This document shows positions 24,069 to 35,254 of a stretch of 64,000 nt of DNA, piece by piece. The stretch is from Hymenoscyphus infarciens. Taxonomy: Eukaryota; Ascomycota; Leotiomycetes; Helotiales; Helotiaceae. A program made the translations under genes and the position numbers. The notes beneath the pieces were generated by a model. It was not told the DNA's origin. It was given only the letters and a program-made list of their open reading frames with translations, and ran no database searches. Position 1 is the stretch's first letter; every line of letters begins with the position of its first letter. The stretch covers positions 37,070 to 101,069 of the forward strand of contig LLCB01000219.1 of NCBI GenBank assembly GCA_001414345.1, written 5' to 3'.

Positions 24069-24692
24069 ATGGATATGGGTATGGACATGTCTGGTAGCAC
24101 CTCCGCCGCTCAAACAGAGCCAGCCGCCATGACCGCAGCTTCAATGTCCATGGTCTTCTTCTCCGCCACGAACACAGCACTTTACTCGTCCATGTGGACG
24201 CCAAAAAGTATCGGACAGTATGCCGGAACCTGCATATTCCTCATCCTCCTGGCCATGGTATTCCGAGGTCTTTTGGCAGCAAAGGCATGGAAGGAAGCAG
24301 CATGGATGGATGCCGAGTTCAATCGAAGATATGTCACCGTCGCGGGGAAACAACCAAAGGCGGAACGAATGTCAACGGATAGTAAGCGTATGATCTTGAC
24401 GGAAAACGGTGTTGAGGAGGAAGTTATGGTTGTCAAGAAGACTGGAATGGCTGTTCGTCCCTGGAGGTTTACCGTTGATCCCGTTCGTGCCGCTATCGAT
24501 ACTGTTATTGCTGGTGTTGGATATCTTCTGTAAGTATTCTGCATCCCCGTTCACCCTTAAACATATTGCTAACGACTCTACAGTATGTTGTCAATCATGA
24601 CCCTGAACGTCGGATATTTTCTATCGGTGCTTGGTGGAACATTCTTGGGTAGTCTTGCCTTGGGACGATATATGGTTACCGGCGACCACTAG
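24069..24692 (+). CDS. Ctr-family high-affinity copper transporter, 189 aa
   Basis: It imports Cu(I) as a trimer in the plasma membrane. The exons are 24069-24529 and 24584-24692. The 54-bp intron has GTAAGT, a GCTAAC branch point and CAG. The N terminus is Met-rich (MDMGMDMSG, then further Met pairs), as expected for copper capture. The first membrane segment covers about residues 45-65. A long basic cytosolic loop follows, then two close membrane helices with the MxxxM motif (MLSIM) and the GxxxG-type packing motif GGTFLG. The exon 2 frame and stop complete the usual short C terminus (RYMVTGDH). Divergence from a metalloreductase fits, since Ctr proteins need reduced copper. Confidence 0.93.
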
Positions 24693-26560
24693 TCGCATCC
24701 ATCCACTACGCCACGCCTTACTTAATGATTTGATGTTGGAGTTCCGGTTTGGATTTTGGCCTGGACTGAGCATTGCTGGGCACGGCCAACCAGTTGACGG
24801 AATGAATCGCTATGATAAAATAAAATCGAGCGGTCGACAGAACAGAGCGGCTATTTTTAGATATTGTACATATTGAACCCCAAAGTTGTACATACATAGA
24901 CGAATTCTAGGATTCCGCTTCAGAATATTATGCCACGAGGACATTTCTTCTCCTCATACATCTCATTTCTATGTTTGTGAATTCCAACTTGTGGGTCTAG
25001 ATTCTGTCGTGGTGGTTTCGTATATCAGGCCAAACTTCAGCGTCTCATGCAAGGTGGTATTAAAACTCTTGGCTTACGGCGACCTCTGGTTGGGTAAAGA
25101 CCGAAGGCTATAACACTAATGGTAAGTTATTTACTTCGAGGCTAAATTTTTGCAGTAATGCTTCAGTGACTTCCTACAGACTTCCATCGTAAAACCACAC
25201 TTTAAAATCGCGTTCTCAAATTGTCCAATTCATGGCCTCTCTGTAAAATTACTTTCTCTTCGGCTAGAAATGTGAACTAGCGGTCCAAGCTCCATTCATG
25301 CCCAAAAACACTTTCTTCTTGGAAACCAATCTCCCATCGTCTCAGCTACTTGTAATTTTCCCCAATCCTCAAGGTCTATGGCTTCCATTGGAAGGAAGTT
25401 TCTTTTCAGCGCAAAAAGGGTCCTGCTTAGACCATCTAGTCAGTGCATTCAACCGGTAAATCGGTAAACCAGTCCAAAAAAAAGGGTCTCAGTGAACTTA
25501 TGGTCGTAGCATAGACACACCTATACATAAACAAACTCCAAAACTATATGACAGTATAGTCCAGCTTCCTTTGATCTTCCTCTTCTTTTTAGGCTAAAGT
25601 AGGCTTACGATTCAGCTGACAAGGGAGAAAAGCTAACCCTTCTATCTCCCAGAACTCACCATCCAATAAATCACCTTCATCTTGACGTCTAAAGCAACAC
25701 GAGCTCTCCCCATCACTCTTACAACGGTCTATTAGGTATTCTAGACCTACCATTTTCGGCTAAATGAACCAATCCCAGACCTCCCTCCTAACATCTCCAA
25801 CATAATCAAAGAAAGCAAAGAAGAAAGAAACTCTCCCAACAAAGACATAGTTCAAACCCGTCACCACTCCTCCAACGTCCAATAAAGAAGATGTACAGGC
25901 CTAACTTTGGCTAATAGGAACTTTGGTGGGATGGGACAACCCCATCCATGATACGCCAGCGCATTGTTGGAGCCAGGGATCAACGAAAATTTCAGTCTGG
26001 TAAGTTCTCTCACCTTCACATTAACAAACTTTAGTCTATTAAATATTCAAAAGCCGAAAAGCCCAATGAGTCCAAATACACTGGGGAAGAGGACGAGGAC
26101 ATGAACTATGAACTATTTTTTTTTTTGCTTTTGTAAGAAACATTTCCGTGTTGCCTACTTCTCCACCCTTGAGATGGGAGAATGAAATAATTGAAGAGGC
26201 AGGTTGTGAAAGATTGTAAATTTTAGAAAAATAAAGATGGAACTCAAAGCTTTGGAAAGTATACTAATCCGCTGTCACTAGATAAGCTGAAACAAAGTCT
26301 AACTTGGGAGATGAATGAGAAACATTCGTAAATGCAGGTTTAGCTCGACTTAACTCCAATACATCATCATTAGAGGATTTAATAGGCTCGAGTTTATTTG
26401 TCCACCTTGAAGACAAACATCAAATTTCTAGAATACCCCCTCGGAATATTGGCCCATTCAAGTTCATAACCCCAGCTGCAGATCCCGCGATTGAGTTGGG
26501 GGAGAAGGCTAGCAGGGATGAGATGTGGGGTCAGGAAACATGCTCAAATCTTCTCGCACC
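24693..26560. other. Long intergenic region, no supported gene
   Basis: This stretch of 1.9 kb holds only short ORFs without domain character. The first few hundred bases are probably the CTR 3' UTR. A poly-T run lies near 26107-26117. A non-coding transcript cannot be excluded. Confidence 0.35.
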
Positions 26561-26778
26561 TCACTTCTTGGCGTTGACCGCAACTTCACCACCACTGCCC
26601 AACATCTGCAAGCACCCTTGAATCGAGGATTGACAGCGGCTATCAGCAGCGGATAGCATAGCGACCGAAAATGTCGATGATCTAGAGAGAATATTGCTTA
26701 GATGCCTAGATGATCTGGAATTACGACCGAGGAGGAACCTGGTATTGACTCGCTTGTTTTTGCCTCCAAATCGATTCA

Positions 26779-27291
26779 TCAAGACACAGGCTTCATTCCT
26801 GTCCCCCTCATCCGCGGCCTATCTTCCCCGGCGAGGGCAAGGTGCATAAGAGTTTCTCGATGTGGATTTCTCCGAACCATGGTGTAAATGATGGACAAAG
26901 AAAAATTGATAAGCTTTTGTCCGAGTGGCGAGCACACCAACCTCATCTTCTCGGAGCTCTTTGAAACGAGAGGCAACTTGCTCAAGGAAGCCGAAAGATC
27001 CATATCCGGATCAGATATGTTTTGAGAGAAAAGGAGCTTGTTGGAGATGTTGCTGACCCTTCTTATGTATATCCAAGGCTGAAACCAGGAATGCCTCAAC
27101 TCTTTATTCTTCTCATAATATGCTCTTCGACATTGAACACAAGTCCCAAGTTTCTTCATCCGGCAACCCCAGATGGCACACTTGGCTTGCATGCACAACA
27201 TTGGGGGTCTGACGCCCAGCCACTGACAATGGGATTGACGAATTGTATGATTGCATTCCAATTTTGAGCAGGATACTAGTATTGAGCACAT
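26779..27291 (-). CDS. Hypothetical Cys-rich small protein, 170 aa
   Basis: This ORF starts at an ATG and has an N-terminal half with about nine cysteines and histidines spaced like a metal-binding knot (CNH, HC, C-x3-C, C-x5-C-x2-C). The C-terminal half is basic and featureless. I recognise no family. It starts about 490 bp from the BIM1-like gene, and the two candidate copper motifs lie at or just beyond its start. A continuation into 26561-26779 by splicing is possible. It may be spurious. Confidence 0.35.
   Translation of the reverse strand: MCSILVSCSKLECNHTIRQSHCQWLGVRPPMLCMQAKCAIWGCRMKKLGTCVQCRRAYYEKNKELRHSWFQPWIYIRRVSNISNKLLFSQNISDPDMDLSASLSKLPLVSKSSEKMRLVCSPLGQKLINFSLSIIYTMVRRNPHRETLMHLALAGEDRPRMRGTGMKPVS
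27283..27290 (-). promoter_or_regulatory. Candidate MacA-type copper motif TGTGCTCA
   Basis: The minus strand reads TGTGCTCA, the motif reported, as I recall, for the Aspergillus fumigatus Mac1 homologue. It lies about 495 bp upstream of the BIM1-like start codon. Confidence 0.4.
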
Positions 27292-27338
27292 TTACTCAAA
27301 CCCAGACCTCCGGGTGCTCTAGCTCGGGGGTTACACAT

Positions 27339-27346
27339 TGAGCAAA
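27339..27346 (-). promoter_or_regulatory. Candidate Mac1 copper-response element TTTGCTCA
   Basis: The minus strand reads TTTGCTCA, an exact yeast Mac1 consensus, 49 bp from the TGTGCTCA motif and about 440 bp upstream of the BIM1-like start. A weaker copy, CTTGCTCA, is at 27632-27639. Paired Mac1 sites are typical of copper-starvation promoters. Confidence 0.45.
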
Positions 27347-27720
27347 TGGACCGAGGAGGGAAACTTTCAGCTTAATCCGAAGCTTAGCAGTAGCAGTAGC
27401 AGCAGAAATCTCCCGTGCCTGGCATGCAGCTGGACTCTTGGCTGCAGCGGTTCTGCTCATTTTTGGGCGAGCTTTATAAAGAAGCTTCCCCCTCTTCTTG
27501 CACTTTTTTTGTTGGTTGTTTGTTTATTTCACCTTGATAATTCCTTCCCCATAAGTCAATCACTTCGTTCTAGTCAATCACGTCAGAACCCTTCCCATCT
27601 CTTCTTAAACTTTCCCAGATTACTCATTAAACTTGCTCACTCTGCGGAAGCTCCTTCCTCAAAATATTCAACACAATCTACCTATATAATTGACATCCGA
27701 TTGCCATCTCCAACCCACAA

Positions 27721-27760
27721 ACACTCACAAACACTCACAAACACTCACAAACACTCACAA
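27721..27760 (+). repeat. Decamer minisatellite in the BIM1-like 5' leader
   Basis: ACACTCACAA is repeated four times in perfect tandem, ending 24 bp before the start codon. It would form a purine/C-rich unstructured leader. Confidence 0.9.
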
Positions 27761-27784
27761 AAGTCCCCTCGAAAATCCTTCAAG

Positions 27785-28497
27785 ATGAAGTCTACAGTTA
27801 CTGCGCTAGCCGCCTTCACGTCCGTTGTTTCGGCACACTTCAATCTCAATTACCCAACGGTTCGTGGATTTGATGAGGACAAACTCACTCAATTCCCATG
27901 CGGATCGTTCGACACAGTCTCCTCCACCAGAACACCATGGCCATTGACCGGAGGTTCAATCGCACTTGAGATGGGGTATGTCTTCGCATTTCCATCCCCC
28001 CAGAAGCGCCAATTTCTAACAAACCTCACAGACACATTGACTCAACAGTCGAAGTAACCATCGCATTTGGAAACTCGCCCGGCTCCTCCTTCAACACCAT
28101 CCTCCAAAAGCCCCTCTCCCAAACCGGTCTCGGCGCCTTCTGCATGACGGGCATCTCCCTCCCCTCAGGTCTCAACGTCACCGAAGGAACCAACGCAACC
28201 ATCCAAGTCCTCACAAACGGAGACCCCAATGGTGGATTGTACAATTGTGCCGACATTACATTCTCATCCACCGCCGCGGCGCCAGGTAGTGACGTGTGCA
28301 AGAACGGAACGGGTGTTACTGCTACGGTGGCTACTAGCACCAAGAGTCCCAATGAAACTACTTCTGGTAGCACGACGTCGAGTTCCGCCGGTGCGTCATC
28401 TTCGGCGGCCAAGAGTGGTGCTATGAAGGCGGCTTTGAATGCGGGTGTTGGTGGATTGGCCATGGCTGGATTTGCGGCTGTGGTTATGGTTTTGTAA
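27785..28497 (+). CDS. BIM1/X325-like secreted copper-binding protein, 218 aa
   Basis: This is an LPMO-like fold family that binds copper but is not known to oxidise polysaccharides; Cryptococcus Bim1 helps Ctr1 take up copper. The exons are 27785-27975 and 28032-28497. A signal peptide (MKSTVTALAAFTSVVSA) would cleave just before His18, giving the required N-terminal histidine, followed by the family start HFNLNYPTVRGF. Candidate further ligands are His65 in MGHIDSTVEV, placed right after the splice, and Asp138 in NCADITF. Several N-glycosylation sites follow. A Ser/Thr-rich tail and a hydrophobic C terminus indicate a GPI anchor. I chose the ATG at 27785 because it begins the signal peptide; the upstream in-frame extension has no start-like character. 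Confidence 0.9.
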
Positions 28498-28960
28498 GGG
28501 GAAAAAAAACAGAATGCGGTGTAAATAGTTGCCTGGTGGGGGATATGAATTTATGATAAACAATCGCCTCTTGAGAGTCTTTCGGATTGCATGATGTGAG
28601 CTGAAATTCTTTCCCAATGACTTTAATGCTCTGCTTCACTCGGTATTTGTGCAGCGTGCTCTCGCGACTCTCTTTTTGTAGCTTACTCATCGAGTCCTCG
28701 ACAATTGATAGCTTACCCGTAACCTCTTTTTGGCCCCCCAAATTTGATGCTTGGCTTACTTGGCTTTCTCGCGACTTTCCAAATGTAATGCTGGAAGGTT
28801 TTTAACTTCAAGTCACACACTACCTTGCACGTCGGTCAATAACCCGAGGAGGCGGCTCGTGGAAGCTCAAGTGTGGCTGTAATATCCATAATAATTATTA
28901 TCAGTGTCGCAGCGGGAATATTCATCAACAGCAGTATACAATGTACTTTCAAAGCCCAAC
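28498..28960. repeat. Intergenic with GGCTTACTCG-type repeats
   Basis: The stretch 28620-28790 contains degenerate copies of CTTACTCG/CTCGCGACTCTC words that recur at 37010-37160. No gene is seen. Confidence 0.4.
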
Positions 28961-30663
28961 CTAAGCACTTCCACCAGCAACACCATTCCGACTCGAACCC
29001 TTCACCCCATCGACCCCCCTCATAATCTCCCGAATCTCCTCCTCATACTGCGAAAAGTTATCCACCAAATCATCCCACATCTTCGGCTCATGCTCGTGTC
29101 GCTTCTCGCTCGTCCACGCATACTCCGTGATGGTAAACGGTCTACAACTCTCAAACATAAACGCAATCGCCCCCTCTGAAATCCTCATCTCCGGTGGTGG
29201 GTTTTCCGAAGCGGCTTTGAATTGCTCGTATGCGACGCCGTGGGGAACGTTTCCGCATTCGAATGAGACGCTGCCGGGTTGGAAAGCATCGGATCGTCCG
29301 CCGTATTCGCCGTAGATGAGACCCATTAGCTCTGAGGCTACGTTTCGGTGGTAGTAGGGGGGTCGGTAGGTGTGGCTTGCGACGTCCCAGCGGGGGGAGA
29401 AGATCAGGAAGTCGGCGAGGGGGGCGGTGGGATCGCGGGATTTGGCGCTGAGGACGCAGAAGATGGAGGGGTCGATGTGGTCTACTGATATGGAACCTAC
29501 GTTGACGAATTTCGTGAGGTCGTATTTGTACGGGACCTGATTTCGCGGTTAGAATCCACAATTCTCCATATGATATGGAACAGGGGGGAGACGTACGTAG
29601 GTTCCATGCCAGGCGACGACATCGAAAGGAGAATGTCCTTGTGTACTCTTGAAGAATTTCCCACCCAGTTTATAAACAATCTCCCACCTCTCTCTTTTGA
29701 CTTCATATTTCGCCTTGGGTGTCAAGAAGTCTCTTGGGTTCGCTAGACCGTTTGCACCCAGTGGTCCTAACTCTGGCAAGTCGAAGTTTGCTCCCCAGAC
29801 TTCCAAGATATAACCTCGAGAGGGACCATCCGGGAGTTCAACGCGGAATCTTTGTCCTCGTTGGATAACACAGATTTCACCGGGTTGAACGTAAATTGGA
29901 CCAAATTCGGTTTGTATATCTAGAGATCCTTGTTGGGGGACAATCAAGAAATCCCCATCGGAGTTAACGAATGCTTTTTGTGTCATGTTGATATTGGCTG
30001 TGTAGACGTGTGTTGCTATTCCCTCGCGTAATGTTGGGTCTCCCGAGCCAGCGATAGTTTTGAGGCCGGTGACGAAGTCTACTCCTCCTTCAGAGGGGAT
30101 ATCGAATGGTAGCCATGCAAGTTGGGTTGGAGAAACGTGGACCCGAGGGTTTATAGGTAGGAAGTTCGATTCCGTATCAGGATTGTCTGGCAAATCGGTC
30201 TAGATCCATAGAAGTTAGGAATAATTAACGAGTAATGGCAAGAAACTTACGAATCCTTCATGTGCCACTGCTGGTCGAACACGATACAACCAAGATCTTT
30301 TGTTTGAAGCTCGGGGTGCTACGAAAGCTGATCCAGTCATCTGCTCTGCGTAAAGACCGAATCGGACACATCTTGGGCTGTTTTGGCCTTGAGGGATGGT
30401 CCCTGGGATAGCTTCTGATTCAAAGCTTTGAGTAGAATTAGCGAGATACATGGAATGGAAGGGGTTGGGGACTTACTGGTTCCCAAAACCCGCTTGGTAC
30501 TAAGAATTGTCAGATATAATTTACAAAATACGATAGAAAGAAGTAGTACCTCATAGGGATCATTCTTCCTCAACGCAAAAGACGGAATCGATCCATCTTT
30601 CTGAGTTTCCGCCCAGTGAAAGATCTTCTGATATTCCTGGGGATCTGAAGCGTGAGAGGGCAT
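28961..30663 (-). CDS. hmgA: Homogentisate 1,2-dioxygenase, 496 aa
   Basis: It opens the ring of homogentisate to maleylacetoacetate in tyrosine/phenylalanine catabolism. There are five exons on the minus strand: 30663-30550, 30499-30477 (a 23-nt microexon coding YQAGFGN), 30425-30251, 30199-29597 and 29536-28961. Splicing restores the family start YQAGFGNHFESEA, then GQNSP, the cupin core, and the iron-site region with HRN-x4-E (YYHRNVASELMG) and GNVPHG. The protein is longer than the usual ~445 aa because of a polar C-terminal extension rich in Gly and Ser. The usual fungal partners (fumarylacetoacetase, maleylacetoacetate isomerase) are not in the window. Confidence 0.95.
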
Positions 30664-31536
30664 TGTTACTTTTCCCCCGTCTCCTTTTTCAAAAAATCAA
30701 GTGAGAAGTTTCAATGACAGGAAGAAAATCAAAATGAACCATCTATACAGGTTGCGGGGAACCCCAACAACAAGCCCCACCCCCTTCTAAGCTATAGCTT
30801 CCATGTGGGAGCTCACAACCCAAAGCAAGCTTCCAAACCCACACACCATCATCGCGATCCCAAAACCGATCTAACAGATGTACTCGGTATCGCCGCAAAG
30901 CCAATCGAATTCCCAGAGGGTCTTCGTAAATTGCAATGCGGCTGACACGCGAAGCTTTTCCCGTCCGGCAAAAGAACCCCTCTTCATCCCCTCGTCGTGG
31001 GTTCCCCAATTAGAGAAAGTTTTCTGGCTGACCATAAAGCTGGTAAGACGGACTCCATGCAGAATGATCCCACACAGCGCGGGGTAAAGGAGGTGTTCGT
31101 CGAGTTCCAATCACTCGATTGGAGAAGAGAGTTGCTTCTTAGATGAAGTCGGTAGCTCGGATCGGCTTGGTTCTTTATTGAAAAGATATAAATAGAACGC
31201 GGGGACAAACGTGATCTTGATGTCACGTTTTTGTTCATATCATTATCAAACTTCCCTATTACAACTTGAATATGAAAAAGACTAGCTAGAAGAGAATTTT
31301 TGCTGCCGCCTTAGTATTATGAGTAACTGTCAAGCGGGCCTTAATTTAGAGATTTAACATTCAATACGCCGTACACCAAACGCTAATAATGAGCATCTCA
31401 GACGTTATCCAACACCAAAACTCCCGCTCCGACTCTAACAACCTTGGTTCATCAGATTCCCAAAAGCTTCATCCAACCGCTTTCTCCAAAGACAAGCCTA
31501 AACTCCACTCTCAATATTCCCCACAGTATCATCCAA
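30664..31536. other. Intergenic, likely hmgA promoter
   Basis: The 870 bp upstream of the dioxygenase hold only shadow ORFs. Both flanking genes are on the minus strand, so this contains the hmgA promoter and the 3' end of the next gene. Confidence 0.4.
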
Positions 31537-32415
31537 CTAGCCCTCGTCAACAATCCCCTTCAACCGCTTCTCCAATCCCAAAACATCATCCCTAATCCTC
31601 TTATCCAACTTCCTAAACCTCCCCATCCGATCCCTCTCATCCAAAAACGGCAGCACAGGATGCCCATCAATCCAATGAAGTCCCAAGCGTTCCTCCCCCT
31701 CCTCGACCAACGGCACAACAGTAGTCCTAGTAACCCATTCAAAACTCCCCAACTGCTTCCCCCACTCCTCCTTCTCGCTGAAATACTCCCCTGTCTGCAT
31801 CGCAGGCGGGAACCCATATTCCTCTCTGTATTTCAATTCTAAGTTCTCGAAATGCTGCCAGTCTTGCATAGCCTTTCTCGCATTTTTTATATCGTTTGCA
31901 CCCAACCCGGGCCGTGCAATGGTGCCATCTTCCATTGCGCGAGCATGCATAAGACGGGTGGATTCATGATACTCTCGTATTAGACGCTCGGTGTATGCTG
32001 TATACTGTGGTGGTTTTCGGGTACTGAAAGAGTGTTCGTAATGCGTGGCCCAAGGTTCGGAGACCTGTTTCGCGATCTTCCTCCGAAACTCAAGGTTTTT
32101 AATAAAAGCTCCTTGTTTGAGTGCAGCTTTATGGACCTCGAGTGTGGACTTCTTAGGGAGGACTCGTGGTGCTGAAGTAGGGGGTGTAGGGTTGGAAGCT
32201 TGTTTTTGTTTGGTGATAGATTTCGAACGTTTCGGTGGAGGGGGAGATTCAAAGGTGTTTGTGTCTGATTGCTTTCGGGAATGGATGGTGGATGGTGGGA
32301 AGGGCAGAGAGGGTTTCGTGGTGGTTGTTATCGCTGGGTTTTGACATGAGCAGTTTAACTCTGATTCCGGTGAGGACTGCGTCTTTTCGGATGCTGAAGA
32401 GGTAGGAGTTCCCAT
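31537..32415 (-). CDS. Uncharacterised protein, 292 aa
   Basis: This is a single-exon ORF with a normal ATG. The first ~100 residues are low complexity (Ser/Thr/Pro), with a basic stretch PPPPKRSKS that could be a nuclear signal. Residues ~100-290 are predicted alpha-helical and charged, with conserved-looking phrases such as RLIREYHESTRLMHAR and DWQHFENLELKYREEYGFPP. Coding potential is clear from composition, but I do not recognise the family. Confidence 0.7.
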   Translation of the reverse strand: MGTPTSSASEKTQSSPESELNCSCQNPAITTTTKPSLPFPPSTIHSRKQSDTNTFESPPPPKRSKSITKQKQASNPTPPTSAPRVLPKKSTLEVHKAALKQGAFIKNLEFRRKIAKQVSEPWATHYEHSFSTRKPPQYTAYTERLIREYHESTRLMHARAMEDGTIARPGLGANDIKNARKAMQDWQHFENLELKYREEYGFPPAMQTGEYFSEKEEWGKQLGSFEWVTRTTVVPLVEEGEERLGLHWIDGHPVLPFLDERDRMGRFRKLDKRIRDDVLGLEKRLKGIVDEG

Positions 32416-32897
32416 TTTTATAATTTGGATTTAATAAGAGACTATTAAGTGATGTGGAATTTAAATGAAACTGCGATTTAGAAAGTGCACCTGGAGATTG
32501 AGGACGTGTATGAATGTGTGGTTTTAAGGTACTCTGTTTCGTGAATGGCACCTGGAAAGTTATGACGGTAAGAGGGTACTTGAGTGATGTAAGCTTGGGA
32601 GGTGATGATGTAGACTTTTTGCCGGTGATGTCAACACATTAAGAGATGAGTTGAGCTAGGTAGAGAGTCGAAATGTGGGAAAGGAAGGAGCGATTCTGTT
32701 TTGCGGAGTGCTCTAAGCTTTTCCGGCTGACACCAGCAAAATTAAGGGTATTCCAAGCAGCGCGCAGACTGAGATGCTGTGGACTTCGAAACTGCAAAAA
32801 CAGAGGACGAGCCTAGATCAGAAATCATAATGTGGTATTGGAAGATTGGTCATATTCTTTTTCATTTCAAGCATACCTGGACATACAATTCGTAAAT
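32416..32897. other. Short intergenic region
   Basis: It lies between two minus-strand genes and includes the promoter of the 292-aa gene. Nothing else is supported. Confidence 0.35.
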
Positions 32898-34757
32898 CTA
32901 AAACTGTCCCTCAGTATTACCCTCTCCCATACTCTTACTACTGCTACTCCCACTCTGAATCGCTCCCAAAATACCATCAATATAACTCGCACCACTCCAC
33001 TTCTGATGTGTCAAAACATCAACACCCAACTCCTTCTCCCTCTTCTGCACTAAATTGACATAAGCCAGCATACCTTCATCCTTGAACGCTTTGCTCAATT
33101 CATTTGAAATTGTTGCGGTACTATGTAAACCAGCTAACGAAATAAGTTGTAGGACGAATCCATGCTTAGCGATATCCCAGATGAAAGATTTAAGAGTTTC
33201 GGGAGTAAAACCGTGACCCATCCAGTTGAAAGATGGCGACAGATTGTAGACGAGACCTTTGTGAGGGTGTACGTCTCGGATTTCCCCTGAGAACTGAGCG
33301 GCGTTTGCGACAGATGGGTCGCCAGTTTCAACCCAGAGGAGATCAGAATAAGGTCCGTATTCAATGGCTCGTTTCGTAGCGGCCTTCATACCGGCTCGGT
33401 AATGATAGAATCCTTCTCGGGTTCTTGGGGTATCGATATTGAATATGATGGGCTTGGAAGTGAATTGTGATGCGAGCTCTTTTCGTTTAGTTATTGACAT
33501 GTCTCGGTTTTCAGTTGTTGCTTGGGTATATTTCTCAATGTCGGATTTCGAGGCGCCATTGGCTTCCAATTGACCGATGACAGCTTCGTCACAAGACACA
33601 AGTTTGGTTTTCTTGACCCATGCGGCTTCGAATTCGTCGATTTCTGCGCCTGCTGCTCCTGATCGCTCCATTTCTTGGAGAGTCTCGGCCAGTGGGGCAA
33701 TACCTTCCTCTGCTACACCCAAAATAAATTCGTGATCACGGGCATCAATGGCACTGCTGAGTAGTTTCCCACTTTCCGAGTCCGTTCTGGCAATAACCAG
33801 ATTTTCTGAACCCATAACATCCCATTGAAATCTTGCTGCTACAAGGCGGTTGATATGTTCCCCTACTGGCACTAGAACCTTGCCAGCAAGGTGACCGCAC
33901 TTCTTTCCCCCATGCATTTGATCCTCAAAATGTACGGCAGCAGCTCCATTTTCCGCAAACAGCTTAGCAAGTTTTAATACTGCTGAGAGTCCACCATGTC
34001 CAGTATCACCATCTGCGATAATTGGACGCAGGTAGTCTGTGTATGGTTCCTTCGTCCTTTGGGCAGGGCTCAATTTCCTTCGCGCATCCCATTGTTTTCT
34101 ATCATGCATCGATTGTGCCTTCGAGAGTCTTTGGACTTGATTCGGAACAGTATTGTATGGATAATCGCCAAAATCGGGGGAAACTTCGTTTGTAGTTGTG
34201 AGAACGGAGGAGCATGCCCAGCCGGAAATGTATAGGACTTCTTGGTTTGGTGCCTGTTGTGTCATTTGTACCGGATCAATTGCGCCCACTGTTTCTTATT
34301 AGTTATGCCATATATATAAATGATTGGGCAGCTTACTTGTATGAATTGGCTCCCCCTTTGCTTCCCTCTCCTTGATCAAATCAAATAATTTCCTTGCCAT
34401 CACAGAGCTTGGATATGTTTGCATTTGACTGCCCCTCTTCGATACAACATCTGCCGCGGAATATGGTCTCTTGATACCCTCGTATCTCGGGCTTGCCCAC
34501 CATTTCTCCACATCCTTCAATTGTTGTTCATAGAGGGCGTCTTCTGCCTCCCCAGCCTTTTGTGATTCTGGAAGCAGTTGAAAAGAGTCCGAAGGGAGGG
34601 CGGCAGATATTGGATTCTCGAGGGGCTGCAGAGCAGTCATTTTCGAAGGAGATATGGAAAAATGGCGGGGTTGTGATATCGAGTGTGAAGCTCTCGTAGC
34701 TGCTATCCGCCTGGGGGTTGTTGCTACAATTCTGCGAAGCATCGTGAAGTGCACCAC
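32898..34757 (-). CDS. mclA: Mitochondrial 2-methylisocitrate lyase, 603 aa
   Basis: It cleaves 2-methylisocitrate to pyruvate and succinate, the last step of the methylcitrate cycle for propionyl-CoA. The exons are 34757-34337 and 34288-32898, joined as HTMGAIDPVQ. The N terminus is rich in Arg/Ser/Thr without acids ([20 protein letters not shown]), a mitochondrial presequence. The catalytic motif KKCGH lies in [13 protein letters not shown], and the phrase [19 protein letters not shown] separates methylisocitrate lyases from glyoxylate-cycle isocitrate lyases. There is no peroxisomal C terminus. It is head-to-head with the synthase of the same pathway. ICL remains the alternative name, less likely. 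Confidence 0.92.
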
Positions 34758-35254
34758 AAGGTCGTGGGAAAATCAAGGAGGAAAGGAAAAGGAAATAAAG
34801 AGCAAAGGCGTTTTCTTAATAATTACCTACTGTTTCGTGCTTGGTCATAGTAGGCGGTGGCACTCAAATGCAATAGAAATCCGTTATCGGCATTTGGGTG
34901 GTGTTGATTTCCACGCGAGGATATTTGCGGTTGTCGGCTCGACCCCTCGGCATGACTGACCCTTCGCCCTGTGGTTGGTCAGTTACTTCGCTGAGCCAGA
35001 CAGGGGTAGCAGCTTATCCTCGGTCCAGCTCCCTGCGTGCATTTCCCTTCAAAACATGGTGAATGGCCAGCGGACTTTCTACAAATTCTGCACAGGCTCA
35101 AGAGCTCTTTTCTCAAGCTTAAGCTGTCAAGATTAAGATTCCAATTCAGCGACTCTGTTGAACTTGAAGTTCTTTCCCCAATCCGTGCTACTTTCTCCGA
35201 GTAAGAGCCATCCCCAGGTTTACCCCACAATACCCCGCGTCGGGCACATTCACA
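34758..35254. promoter_or_regulatory. Bidirectional promoter of the methylcitrate pair
   Basis: A 497-bp gap separates the divergent start codons of the lyase and synthase genes. It likely drives both. No specific binding motif stands out by eye. Confidence 0.55.

Noticed and set aside
24631..25113. ORFs following the CTR exon
   Set aside because: The first overlaps exon 2 in another frame; the second is in the likely 3' UTR and has no family features.
27338..27784. N-terminal extension of the BIM1-like ORF
   Set aside because: The extension starts at TTG, has no conserved features, and would bury the signal peptide and the N-terminal histidine.
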